This document shows, one piece after another, positions 25,562 through 33,623 of a DNA stretch of 40,083 nt (the stretch's first letter is position 1; every line of letters starts with the position of its first letter). The position numbers and the translations under genes are program-made. The notes under the pieces were generated by a model. The model searched no databases, was not told the DNA's origin, and worked only from the letters and a program-made list of their open reading frames with translations. Origin of the DNA: Ruminococcus sp. (GTDB taxonomy: Bacteria > Bacillota > Clostridia > Oscillospirales > Acutalibacteraceae); NCBI GenBank assembly GCA_017403985.1, contig JAFRDE010000026.1, forward strand, positions 1-40,083, read 5' to 3'.

Positions 25562-26890
25562 TTAATCTCTGTATCTGCGTCTCGCTCTCTGTGCTCTCTC
25601 GCGGGCGCGCTTTCTCTTCTGCGCCTTGGAAACCGCGACAAGCAGGATGATCAGCAAAATGATCACGACAGCGATCACAATGATCAAAACCAGATGATTC
25701 TTGAACCAGATCTTGACCTGCTCCAAGCGATATTGCACCTCATCCAGTTCGATCGCCTTATTGGCGACGATATCGGTCGAGCCGACCAGCATATCGTCAT
25801 AATAAACGGTCGCCTTGCCGATGACCTGATCCTGTGAAACGGGAGCGTCGATCTCGTCAGGGCATTCCATGTCGACCCTGATCTTACTCTGATCGTAATT
25901 GTTCGGCAGCAGCGCCGTCAGCTCGCCGTCCGGCACCAGATTCAGCTTATCTTCATCTTTGCCGAAGTTGACATCGATCGTCTTGACGACCTCGGAAGAG
26001 CTGTAGACCGTCTGGAACGCGATATTGGTAAAAGCCCAGTCATAGAGCGAGGAGGTGTCGATCATCGCGTAGTTGATATCGTCCTCATAGGAATAATCGG
26101 CGCCCAAAGCAACGCACAGATAATGAAAACCGTCCTGCTCGCCTGTAGTGACCAGGCACTTGCCCGCCTCATCCAGATAGCCGGTTTTAACGCCCCTGAC
26201 GCAGGGATCGTAATACTGTCCGCCGTGCTCAGTCTTGCTGAGCATATAGTTCGTGTTGGTGATCGGCTCGGTAAATCGCGTCGGCGTATAGCTGACGGTG
26301 TTGGCGATCTCCATGAAGCTCTGCGTAGTAGCGGCATATTTCGTGATCGCCGCCATGTCCTTCGCCGTAGTATAATGAGCGGCGTCAAACAGACCGTGCG
26401 GATTGACAAAATGCGTATCGGAACATTTCAGCTCCGCCGCCTTCGCGTTCATTTTATCGACGAAAGCCGGTATGCTGCCTTCGCCGACGTAATCCGCCAG
26501 CACCAGCGCGGCGTCGTTGCCGGACGGCAGCATCATGCCGTACAGCAGCTCGCGTACGGAATACTGCTCGCCGATATGATCCTTCAAGCCCATCACGGTA
26601 CTCTCAGGGTCAATGTCGGCAAAAACCTCTTCCTTGATCGTCACCATGGTGCCGTCAAGGTCGGATACGTTATCGGCAACCACTACATAGGTCATGATCT
26701 TGGTCGTGGAAGCGGGATACATCTTTTCTTCCGCGTTTTTCTCAAATACAACGGCGCCGGTATCGAGGTTTTCCAGATATACCGCTTTGGATACCGTGCT
26801 GACGTCGCAGCCGTAATCGATCGCCGAAGCGGAAACACAGGTCACGCATACAACGATCAGGACCAGCAGCGCGCAAATCATACGTTTCAT
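25562..26890 (-). CDS. dacA: D-alanyl-D-alanine carboxypeptidase (PBP5 type, S11)
   Basis: The protein is 442 residues. A signal peptide (1-23, ending SASA) leads to the S11 catalytic domain: SxxK as S61-T-T-K64, SGN at 123-125 and KTG at 235-237. A PBP5 C-terminal beta domain follows. At about 395-417 is a strong membrane helix and then an Arg/Lys-rich tail (KAQKRKRARERAQRARRRYRD). A genuine transmembrane anchor in place of the usual amphipathic helix is noticeable. The enzyme removes the terminal D-Ala from peptidoglycan stem peptides, controlling cross-linking. The gene lies 10 bp after plsY in der-plsY-dacA and has a terminator downstream. Confidence 0.93.
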   Translation of the reverse strand: MKRMICALLVLIVVCVTCVSASAIDYGCDVSTVSKAVYLENLDTGAVVFEKNAEEKMYPASTTKIMTYVVVADNVSDLDGTMVTIKEEVFADIDPESTVMGLKDHIGEQYSVRELLYGMMLPSGNDAALVLADYVGEGSIPAFVDKMNAKAAELKCSDTHFVNPHGLFDAAHYTTAKDMAAITKYAATTQSFMEIANTVSYTPTRFTEPITNTNYMLSKTEHGGQYYDPCVRGVKTGYLDEAGKCLVTTGEQDGFHYLCVALGADYSYEDDINYAMIDTSSLYDWAFTNIAFQTVYSSSEVVKTIDVNFGKDEDKLNLVPDGELTALLPNNYDQSKIRVDMECPDEIDAPVSQDQVIGKATVYYDDMLVGSTDIVANKAIELDEVQYRLEQVKIWFKNHLVLIIVIAVVIILLIILLVAVSKAQKRKRARERAQRARRRYRD

Positions 26891-26900
26891 AGTTTATCCC

Positions 26901-27608
26901 CTATCTTTGTTTTTTCGCTTTGATACGCTTTTCTTCACCGTTGAAAAGCCGCTTGAGATTATCCTTGTGCATGATGATAATGATCGCTCCGACAATAACG
27001 GCACAGCCGGTGGAGATCAGCACAAAGCGGAACCGCAGTTCGTTCGGGGTTCCGAGGTTCGGCAAATAATCGCAGAAATAGGTGATCAGCAGCGTATAGA
27101 CGGGGTAGATCGCCGCGCCGGCGATCGATCCGAGCGAAATGATCTTTGTGCAAAAAAAGATGATCAGGAAGGTTCCGAGGATGATCAGGAACACGCGCCA
27201 GTCGACGACCAGCATCAGCGCGTTCGCGGTGACGACGCCCTTGCCGCCTCTGAATTTGAAAAAGATCGGAAAAGCGTGACCGATGATCACGCATACGCCG
27301 GCAAGATACCTGCCGTAGATCTCATACTCGGTAGGAGAAACTTCGTTCGTCACCGTCAGTGCGGAAAAGATCCACCAGCCGATCAGAACGGCGGCGATGC
27401 CCTTGATATAATCACAGACGATGGTCGCGATCGCGGGTCCCTTGCCGACGGAACGCAGTACATTGGTGAAGCCCGCGTTGCCGGAGCCCATCGTACGGAT
27501 ATCCTTACCCGTCACAACGCGTGTAATCAGGATCGCGGGGTTGATACTGCCGATCAGATACGCGATGATCATGGTAGCTAAGGTTCGGATAATCAGTTCA
27601 ACAGTCAC
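26901..27608 (-). CDS. plsY: Acyl-phosphate:glycerol-3-phosphate acyltransferase PlsY
   Basis: The protein is 235 residues with about five to six membrane helices. PlsY transfers an acyl group from acyl-phosphate to glycerol-3-phosphate, starting phospholipid synthesis. Conserved blocks are YLIGSINPAILITR, IRTMGSGNAGFTNVLRSVGKGPA (phosphate-binding) and GHAFPIFFKFRGGKGVVTANAL. A non-conserved insertion (FSALTVTNEVSPTEYEIYGRY) lies before GHAFP. The start is GTG at 27608, overlapping the der stop (GTGA), with GGAGAGG upstream, so translation is coupled to der. Confidence 0.96.
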   Translation of the reverse strand: MTVELIIRTLATMIIAYLIGSINPAILITRVVTGKDIRTMGSGNAGFTNVLRSVGKGPAIATIVCDYIKGIAAVLIGWWIFSALTVTNEVSPTEYEIYGRYLAGVCVIIGHAFPIFFKFRGGKGVVTANALMLVVDWRVFLIILGTFLIIFFCTKIISLGSIAGAAIYPVYTLLITYFCDYLPNLGTPNELRFRFVLISTGCAVIVGAIIIIMHKDNLKRLFNGEEKRIKAKKQR

Positions 27609-28924
27609 TTGTTATTCCTCTCCCTTATGATAAATCTGATAGGCGTTCCGCTGAAATCGAACGCCTCGCGGAGTCTGTTTTCCAGATATCGCTGATAGGA
27701 AAAGTGGAATAATTCTGCATTGTTGCAGAAAAAGATGAATGTAGGAGGCTTTACAGACGTCTGCGTCATATAGTAGATCTTCAGCCTGCGTCCCTTATCG
27801 GTCGGCGGCTGAACGCGCGCCGTCGCGTTCGCCAGCACGTCGTTGAGCAGTCCCGTGGTGATACGCGTCGCGGCGGTGTTGGTGACATGGACGATATTTT
27901 CAAACAGGTTATCGAGCCGCTGACCGGTTTTTGCGGAGATAAACACCGTCGGAGCATAGCTCATGAAGGCGAAGTCGCGCTCGATGTCCTTGCGGAAATT
28001 CGGCATCGTGCTGTTATCCTTGTCGATCGCGTCCCATTTATTGACGGCGATCACACAGGCTTTGCCGGCTTCGAGAGCCAGACCCGCGACCTTGGTATCC
28101 TGTTCGGTGATACCGGTTTGAGCGTCAAGCATGATCACGCATACGTCGCATCGCTCGATCGCCATTTTTGCGCGCAGGATGGAATAGCGCTCGATCTGGT
28201 CGGTCACCTTGCTCTTGCGGCGCATACCCGCAGTATCGATAAAGTTGAAGATGCCGTGCTTGTTCTCGATCATCGTATCGATGCTGTCGCGTGTCGTGCC
28301 CGCGATATCGGATACGATACAGCGGTTCTCGCCGGTGATCTTATTGATCAGCGAACTTTTGCCGACGTTCGGTCTGCCGATCACGGCGACCGAGATCACC
28401 TCGGGATCGGCTTCTTCTTCCGAATAATCGTCAAGCTCTTTGAAAACAGCGTCCAGCAGATCGCCGGTGCCGTGACCGTGTACGGAAGATACGGCGATCG
28501 GCTCCAGCGGGAGCTTATAGAACTCATAAAACTCAGGCGGAGGATCTCCGACGGAGTCGCATTTATTGACGCAAAGCACCAGCGGCTTGCTGCTCTTTAA
28601 GAGCATATGCGCTACCTCTTCATCGGTCGCGACCAAGCCGGAACGCACGTCCGTCACCATGATGATGACGTCAGCGGTATCGATGGCGAGCTGCGCCTGT
28701 TCGCGCATCTGAGAAAGAATAACGTCGTCGGAAAACGGTTCGATACCGCCGGTATCGATGAGCAGGGCGCTTCTGCCGCCCCAATCCACGTCTCCGTAGA
28801 TACGGTCGCGCGTCACGCCGGGAGTATCGTCCACAATAGAGATTCGCTCGCCGACGAGCTTATTGAACAAGGTGCTTTTGCCGACGTTCGGTCTGCCGAC
28901 GATCGCGATTACGGGCTTAGACAT
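27605..28924 (-). CDS. der: Ribosome biogenesis GTPase Der (EngA)
   Basis: The protein is 439 residues with two tandem G domains. The first has GRPNVGKST (10-18), DTGG (57-60) and NKCD (120-123). The second has GRPNVGKSS (183-191), DTAGMRRKSKV (230-240) and NKWD (295-298). A C-terminal KH-like domain (PPTFIFFCNNAELFHFSYQRYLENRLREAF) completes it. Der is essential for 50S maturation. AAAGGAGGAAG precedes the ATG. It is upstream of plsY and dacA, with a 4-bp overlap with plsY. Confidence 0.98.
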   Translation of the reverse strand: MSKPVIAIVGRPNVGKSTLFNKLVGERISIVDDTPGVTRDRIYGDVDWGGRSALLIDTGGIEPFSDDVILSQMREQAQLAIDTADVIIMVTDVRSGLVATDEEVAHMLLKSSKPLVLCVNKCDSVGDPPPEFYEFYKLPLEPIAVSSVHGHGTGDLLDAVFKELDDYSEEEADPEVISVAVIGRPNVGKSSLINKITGENRCIVSDIAGTTRDSIDTMIENKHGIFNFIDTAGMRRKSKVTDQIERYSILRAKMAIERCDVCVIMLDAQTGITEQDTKVAGLALEAGKACVIAVNKWDAIDKDNSTMPNFRKDIERDFAFMSYAPTVFISAKTGQRLDNLFENIVHVTNTAATRITTGLLNDVLANATARVQPPTDKGRRLKIYYMTQTSVKPPTFIFFCNNAELFHFSYQRYLENRLREAFDFSGTPIRFIIRERNNK

Positions 28925-29002
28925 CTTTCTTCCTCCTTTCAGTCAGTTTCATGTTGTTAGTTGATAGTTAAGAAACTCGAAACAAAAACTCGAAACTAAA
29001 AA

Positions 29003-30310
29003 CTAATTACTGTTCCCCAACACAGCGTCCAGCAGCATGACGCCGTCGTTGTTGATCGGTAATACATTGATATTCAGCTTTCTCTTAACGTCGTCGATAT
29101 GGACGTCGTCAAGAAAAAGATCGTTTTCAAATCTTAACATCGCCGAGGAGATCAGCAAAGCGTTCCCCAGCGGTTTGTTTTTCAGCTGGCTGATCAGATC
29201 GCGTCCGACGATCAGTCCGCTGACGTTGATCTGTTCGCCGAAAAAGTCGTTGACGATCGGATAGACATTCACTTTCACTCCGGTGAACTTCTGTTCCACC
29301 TCGTCCATCAGCTCTCTGAGGTACGGCGCCGCGGATACACCGCAGGCGATCGAAACCGTCCTATGGATACTGTCGTCCGCCTCGCGCCATTCGAGCTCAT
29401 CGCGCAGATCCTCGCGAAGCTGAGCGATCAGACCGATACCGTTCTCGATTGCTTCAAAATCGCCGTAAAACGACGCGTCGGGGATCTCATATCCCGCCTT
29501 GATATACAGCTCATCGGCGGCGTAGGCGATCCGCTTGCCTTTCGTTTGAAGGCACATTTCACCGAACGCTTCGAGGATATCCACCGTCTCGCGCGCTTTT
29601 TCTTCGGTGAACGGCTGTATCTCCTCCAGACCCTCGCGGTATTTCGTCAAGCCGACCGGCACGACGCCGATCAGGTTGACGTTCAGGTCATACAGATCTT
29701 GTATGGTGCGCTTCAATTCTTCGCCGTCGTTCCATCCGGGACAACAGACGATCTGCGTATTCAGCACGATCCCGTGCTCGGACAGGCGCTTTAAAATCTT
29801 CAGCGAATCCCCTGCAAAGCGGTTCTTCATCATCCTGACGCGCAGCTCGGGGTTGGTGGTGTGGACGCTGACGTTCACGGGGCTGATATGCATCTTGATG
29901 ATGCGGCTGATCTCATGCTCCGTCAGATTCGTCAGCGTGATGTAGTTGCCGAACAGAAAGGACAGGCGGCTGTCGTCATCCTTGAAGTACAGGCTCTCGC
30001 GCATCCCATCGGGAAGCTGATCGATAAAACAGAAGATGCACTTATTGCGGCAGGATTTCTCCTTATCCATCAGGTAGGTGTCAAATTCCAGACCGAGCTC
30101 TTCATACTCGGGCTTGCGGACCTTAACGGTATGGACGACGCCCTTTTTGTCGCGGATTTTTAATTCTAAATCAGAATTAAGCTGATAAAAGCGATAATCC
30201 AGAACGTCGACGATCTCGTTCCCGTTGATCGACAGCAGGGTGTCCCCCGCCTCACAGCCGGCGCGGTAGGCGTAGCTGTTACGGTATACATCTTTGATTG
30301 TAACAGCCAT
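29003..30310 (-). CDS. DUF512 family protein with PDZ-like and radical SAM-like regions
   Basis: The protein is 435 residues from MAVTIKDVYRNSYAYRAGCE. Residues 1-60 resemble a PDZ domain (AGCEAGDTLLSINGNEIVDVLDYRF). A CxxxCxxC set follows (CRNKCIFCFIDQLPDGMR, about residues 86-93), the cluster-binding signature of radical SAM enzymes. Then come TLTNLTEHEISRIIKMHISPVNVSVHTTNPELR and the C-terminal DUF512 (GVVPVGLTKYREGL, PDASFYGDFEAIENGIG). It is widespread in Clostridia next to der. The reaction is unknown. The start is fixed by GGAGGT before 30310; a slightly longer in-frame start at 30328 lacks a site. It is probably co-transcribed with der. Confidence 0.92.
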   Translation of the reverse strand: MAVTIKDVYRNSYAYRAGCEAGDTLLSINGNEIVDVLDYRFYQLNSDLELKIRDKKGVVHTVKVRKPEYEELGLEFDTYLMDKEKSCRNKCIFCFIDQLPDGMRESLYFKDDDSRLSFLFGNYITLTNLTEHEISRIIKMHISPVNVSVHTTNPELRVRMMKNRFAGDSLKILKRLSEHGIVLNTQIVCCPGWNDGEELKRTIQDLYDLNVNLIGVVPVGLTKYREGLEEIQPFTEEKARETVDILEAFGEMCLQTKGKRIAYAADELYIKAGYEIPDASFYGDFEAIENGIGLIAQLREDLRDELEWREADDSIHRTVSIACGVSAAPYLRELMDEVEQKFTGVKVNVYPIVNDFFGEQINVSGLIVGRDLISQLKNKPLGNALLISSAMLRFENDLFLDDVHIDDVKRKLNINVLPINNDGVMLLDAVLGNSN

Positions 30311-30332
30311 AGCGTACCTCCGGAACACTTTA

Positions 30333-30384
30333 GGCTCCCTTTTCTAAGGGAGCTGTCGCGGACACGTGTGTCACGCGACTGAGG
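30333..30384 (+). repeat. Family B palindromic element, copy 3
   Basis: GGCTCCCTTTTCTAAGGGAGCT, then GTCGCG...CGCGAC enclosing a GACACGTGTGTC hairpin, ending TGAGG. It lies upstream of the DUF512 gene and faces copy 4 across 54 bp. Confidence 0.85.
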
Positions 30385-30438
30385 TTTGATGCCTATCCAT
30401 GAAATGAATTACTGCAAAAAGCATCATTAAACAGTTGG

Positions 30439-30481
30439 CAACCCTCCGCCCTGCCGGGCACCTCCCTTAGGAAAGGGAGGC
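30439..30481 (-). repeat. Family B palindromic element, copy 4
   Basis: On the minus strand GCCTCCCTTTCCTAAGGGAGGT, then a short GCCCGGCAGGGC hairpin, ending GGAGGGTTG. Its orientation is opposite to copy 3. Confidence 0.85.
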
Positions 30482-30490
30482 ACTAAAAAC

Positions 30491-30517
30491 AAAATGGCGG
30501 TCAGTACTATGCCCGCC
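30491..30517 (-). terminator. Putative terminator of yceD-rpmF
   Basis: On the minus strand GGCGG...CCGCC (30517-30513 and 30500-30496, 12-nt loop) is followed by ATTTTGTTTTT. The stem is short and the T run interrupted. Confidence 0.5.
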
Positions 30518-30544
30518 GCCGTTTGTTCATCATAAAAGATACTA

Positions 30545-30730
30545 TTAGTCTTCGTCCTTGGCGATAACCTGTCTGCCGCGGTACATACCGCAGTTCGGGC
30601 ATACCTTATGGGGAGCCTTATACTCACCGCACTCGGGGCAGATAGACAGAGCAGGAGCCTGGAGCTTCCATACGTTGGATCTTCTCTTCATTTTACGAGC
30701 ATGTGAATGTTTTCTTGCCGGAACAGCCAT
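30545..30730 (-). CDS. rpmF: 50S ribosomal protein L32
   Basis: This 61-residue protein is the zinc-binding form. MAVPARKHSHARKMKRRSNVWK is the canonical N-terminus. CPECGEYKAPHKVCPNCG provides the four zinc ligands, and MYRGRQVI is the usual ending. L32 is a large-subunit protein, commonly paired with yceD as here, where yceD ends 32 bp upstream. AAGGAGGGT precedes the start. Confidence 0.98.
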   Translation of the reverse strand: MAVPARKHSHARKMKRRSNVWKLQAPALSICPECGEYKAPHKVCPNCGMYRGRQVIAKDED

Positions 30731-30762
30731 GAAAAACCCTCCTTACCAATTATATGATTTCA

Positions 30763-31257
30763 TTAATTTAATAACGCTTTTAACGCCTCAAGCCGCGGAT
30801 CGATCTCTGTTTTATCACAGCCGCAGTCTCCCAAGTTAAGATTATGTCCACATTTTTGACAGAGACCTTGACAGTCTCCCCTGCAAAGGAACTTGGTCGG
30901 CAGCTCTAACAGGATATCCGATGAAGCCAGTTCATCGAGATCCACCGTGAGGTCGGGCGCTTCGATGTAGTCGTCGTTGAAATCCTCCTCCAAAGCCTCG
31001 ATCAGCTTATGGGAAAAGTGATAATCGAACTGCCGCTCTATCGGGACAAGGCAGCGGTCGCAGGACGTATGATACGTAAACGACGCATCGATATCCAGCG
31101 TGACCATACCCGCCTTGTTTTCGGCGTGCGCGCGGATCTCGACAGGTGAATTGAATGGATGTTCACCGCTGATCTCCACATCGCTGAGCGAGAGCGTATA
31201 ACTGACGTCTTTGAAGGAACCGTCGGATACGAAAATGTCTTTCAAATCTAACAGCAT
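30763..31257 (-). CDS. yceD: YceD family protein (DUF177)
   Basis: The protein is 164 residues. YceD family members are small cytosolic proteins encoded next to rpmF and linked to large-subunit rRNA processing in plants and bacteria. Typical features are the central CDRCLVPIERQFDYHF, an acidic region (EEDFNDDYIEAPDLTVDLDELASSDILLELP) and the C-terminal CRGDCQGLCQKCGHNLNLGDCGCDK, a Cys cluster likely to bind zinc. A consensus promoter lies about 50 bp upstream, and GGAGGT precedes the ATG. rpmF follows in the same transcript. Confidence 0.93.
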   Translation of the reverse strand: MLLDLKDIFVSDGSFKDVSYTLSLSDVEISGEHPFNSPVEIRAHAENKAGMVTLDIDASFTYHTSCDRCLVPIERQFDYHFSHKLIEALEEDFNDDYIEAPDLTVDLDELASSDILLELPTKFLCRGDCQGLCQKCGHNLNLGDCGCDKTEIDPRLEALKALLN

Positions 31258-31307
31258 ATGACCTCCGAAATAAACACGCAGTTATCTACATTAAAACGCT
31301 ATCATTT

Positions 31308-31336
31308 ATTATAATAAAACAGATACTCTTTGTCAA
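31308..31336 (-). promoter_or_regulatory. SigA promoter of yceD-rpmF
   Basis: Both hexamers are perfect on the minus strand: TTGACA (31336-31331), 17 bp, TATAAT (31313-31308). Confidence 0.9.
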
Positions 31337-31436
31337 GTAAAATCTTGCAATTTTCAAGGTTTTTTCTGACTTTTTTGATAAACAGCAAACCAAAGAACAG
31401 CCGCCCCTTTCGGAGCGGCTGCATTCATATATGTAA

Positions 31437-31853
31437 TCAAATTTCCTCGCAGACAGCAGCGAGACCGGAGGGAAGCTCCGCCTCGTCGGAGGACACCAGC
31501 AGGGTGATGTGCGCATCGCTCTCTTTAGAAAGCGCGTCCAGCTTGGTGATGAAATCCTCGACGCCGTCCACACCCTCGGGACAGATCTTAAAGGTAGAAT
31601 CTACAAAGATATCGGTAACGTCATAGTTGCCGGCGCAGATGCCGCTGATGAAACCTAAAAGCATGGCATAACCTTTGATCCCGTAAACATCGGTGTCGAT
31701 CAGACGAGCCCTGTGAGTCACGTCGTAGGTCAGACCCGCGCCCTTTTCGATAACGACGACGTTACCGCTGGACTTCTCAACAGCCTCGTTCGCGAGCTGA
31801 ATGAGCTTTTTTGTCTTACCGGAACCCTTTTTGCCAATAATTAATGTAACCAT
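31437..31853 (-). CDS. Small P-loop ATP-binding protein
   Basis: This 138-residue protein has unknown function. Residues 6-14 are a Walker A motif (GKKGSGKTK) right after an LII strand. VTDIFVDSTFKIC (about 80-92) could serve as a Walker B-like strand, and AHITLLVSSDEAELP as a third. The size and fold resemble a minimal nucleotide-binding domain, but no effector domain is attached. It follows pgi by 87 bp on the same strand and has a GGAGG ribosome site. A GC-rich hairpin (GCAGCCGCTCCGAAAGGGGCGGCTG on the minus strand, about 31400-31424) lies after the stop and may terminate transcription. Confidence 0.75.
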   Translation of the reverse strand: MVTLIIGKKGSGKTKKLIQLANEAVEKSSGNVVVIEKGAGLTYDVTHRARLIDTDVYGIKGYAMLLGFISGICAGNYDVTDIFVDSTFKICPEGVDGVEDFITKLDALSKESDAHITLLVSSDEAELPSGLAAVCEEI

Positions 31854-31940
31854 TTTTAATTCCTCCAGTGCAATATTTTATATGCTGAGATATTGTTGAT
31901 GATTTTAGATGCGATGCACAGGCTGACGAGCAGTTAAAAA

Positions 31941-33278
31941 TTACTGCAGTCTCGCCTCGAGAGCGGCTTTCTGATCCTCATAACCGGGCTTGCCCAAGAG
32001 AGCGAACATATTCTTCTTGTAGCTCTCAACGCCGGGCTGGTTGAAGGGATTCACGCCGAGAATGTAGCCGGAGATCGCGCAAGCCTTCTCGAAGAAGTAG
32101 ATCAGGTAGCCGAGGTTGTATTCGTCCATCTTATCGACGTTCAGTACGACGTTGGGAACGCCGCCGTCGTTATGCGCGAGGACGGTGCCCTCGAACGCCT
32201 TGCGGTTGACGAATTCCATCGTCTTGCCGGACAGGAAGTTCAAGCCGTCCAGATCGTCGGGATCGGTGCCGATCGTGATCTCTCTCTGAACGCTGTCAAA
32301 CAGCACGACGGTCTCGAAGAGATTGCGTCTGCCGTCCTGGATGAACTGACCCATAGAGTGCAGGTCGGTGGAGAAGATGACGGAAGCCGGGAAGATACCC
32401 TTCTGATCCTTGCCCTCAGATTCGCCGTAAAGCTGCTTGAACCATTCGTTCATCAGGGTGAACGCGGGCTCGTAGCTGACGAGGATCTCGGTGGTCTTGC
32501 CCTTGTTATAGAGCAGGTTGCGGATCGCCGCGTACTTGTAGCAGTCATTATTATTGATGTCGGGATCAACAAACTTGTCCTGCGCGTCCTTGGCGCCCTG
32601 CATCAGCGCGTCAATATCCGCGCCGGATACGGCGATGGGAAGCAGACCGACAGCGGTCAGAACGCTGTAGCGGCCGCCGACGTCGTCCGGTACGACAAAG
32701 GTCTCATAGCCTTCGTCGGTCGCTAACTTCTTCAAGGTACCGCGCGCCTTATCGGTCGTGCAATAGATGCGCTCCTTCGCGCCTTCCTTACCGTACTTCT
32801 TCTCGAGCATCTCGCGGAATACGCGGAACGCGATCGCGGGCTCGGTGGTGGTGCCGGACTTAGAGATCATGTTGATCGAAACGTCCTTGCCCTCACAGAT
32901 CTCGAGCAGCTCAGCCAGAGCGTTGGAGCTGATAGAGTTGCCGGTGTAGTAGATCTGCGGCGTATCCTTGCACAGCGCGTTGTAGTTCGGGGACTTGATA
33001 AATTCGATCGCGGCACGGGCGCCCAGATAGGAGCCGCCGATACCGATAACGACCAGAATATCGGAATTCGACTGGATCTTCTTGGCGGCAGCCTTGATGC
33101 GCGCGAATTCCTCCTTATCATAATTCGTGGGCAGGTTCAGCCAGCCGATAAAGTCGTTGCCCAGACCCTCTCCGGAATGGAGCGCCTCGTGAGCGGCTTT
33201 GACGGCGGGAGCGATACCGACGTATTCATCGGCGCCCAAAAAGCCTTGTAAATGCTTATCACTAAGAGTTGTAGCCAT
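31941..33278 (-). CDS. pgi: Glucose-6-phosphate isomerase
   Basis: The protein is 445 residues from [15 protein letters not shown]. Pgi interconverts glucose-6-phosphate and fructose-6-phosphate in glycolysis. Conserved blocks are [37 protein letters not shown] (phosphate-binding SxSGTTxE), [36 protein letters not shown] (with the active-site Glu) and [14 protein letters not shown]. The length is that of the short Firmicutes form. The ATG at 33278 has AAGGAGGG upstream; the longer open frame starts inside the leader and is rejected. Promoter at 33371-33399 with a structured leader. Confidence 0.98.
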   Translation of the reverse strand: MATTLSDKHLQGFLGADEYVGIAPAVKAAHEALHSGEGLGNDFIGWLNLPTNYDKEEFARIKAAAKKIQSNSDILVVIGIGGSYLGARAAIEFIKSPNYNALCKDTPQIYYTGNSISSNALAELLEICEGKDVSINMISKSGTTTEPAIAFRVFREMLEKKYGKEGAKERIYCTTDKARGTLKKLATDEGYETFVVPDDVGGRYSVLTAVGLLPIAVSGADIDALMQGAKDAQDKFVDPDINNNDCYKYAAIRNLLYNKGKTTEILVSYEPAFTLMNEWFKQLYGESEGKDQKGIFPASVIFSTDLHSMGQFIQDGRRNLFETVVLFDSVQREITIGTDPDDLDGLNFLSGKTMEFVNRKAFEGTVLAHNDGGVPNVVLNVDKMDEYNLGYLIYFFEKACAISGYILGVNPFNQPGVESYKKNMFALLGKPGYEDQKAALEARLQ

Positions 33279-33370
33279 AATAACCCTCCTTATATTTCCA
33301 AAGAAGAAGCAAAAATCACACATATTTCCCAGCCGGAAAAATACATACTTCTTCTTATATGATTAATAGC

Positions 33371-33399
33371 ATTATACTATATTTCAAGCTGATTTGCAA
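33371..33399 (-). promoter_or_regulatory. SigA promoter of pgi
   Basis: TTGCAA (33399-33394), 17 bp, TATAAT (33376-33371) on the minus strand, leaving a leader of about 85 nt before the ATG. Confidence 0.75.
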
Positions 33400-33510
33400 C
33401 ATCTTTATCCGATTAATTGTGAATGAATTGGAAATTCCGGTAAAACGTATACCGTTCGACGCCGGATGCAGAGAACACACAATTGTGGTCTTTTGTCACA
33501 AAAGGCACTA

Positions 33511-33568
33511 AGAAAAAGATAAAGAAAAGACAAATAATAAAGACAAAGACAATGACAATGATAATGAC
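33511..33568. repeat. Degenerate hexamer array
   Basis: From 33539 the plus strand reads AAAGAC AAAGAC AATGAC AATGAT AATGAC. A less regular AAAGA-rich part precedes it. Read leftward it encodes a run of Ile/Val/Phe. Confidence 0.75.
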
Positions 33569-33571
33569 AAA

Positions 33572-33587
33572 CGCCGCCTGCGCGGCG
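33572..33587 (-). terminator. Possible terminator after the second D,D-carboxypeptidase gene
   Basis: A perfect 6-bp GC stem CGCCGC/GCGGCG with a 4-nt loop is followed on the minus strand by TTTGTC. The T run is weak. It lies 37 bp after the stop codon. Confidence 0.45.
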
Positions 33588-33623
33588 CTCATCCATCTCA
33601 TATCATTTCATGATTCTCTGCTG

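Larger units (their letters stand above)
33279..33623. other. Intergenic region between the carboxypeptidase gene and pgi
   Basis: The 345-bp gap holds the pgi leader with an AAGAAGAAG/CTTCTTCTT closing stem (33301-33309 and 33348-33356), the pgi promoter, a hexamer repeat array (33511-33568), and a CGCCGC-CTGC-GCGGCG hairpin (33572-33587) after the carboxypeptidase gene. A 62-codon frame reading leftward through the hexamers is not accepted as a gene. Confidence 0.6.

Noticed and set aside
33413-33601. 62-codon hydrophobic minus-strand frame as a real small membrane protein
   Set aside because: Its hydrophobic core is produced by a hexamer repeat, its first part overlaps a terminator-like hairpin, its last part overlaps the pgi promoter region, and no convincing ribosome site is present. 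It is kept only as a finding.
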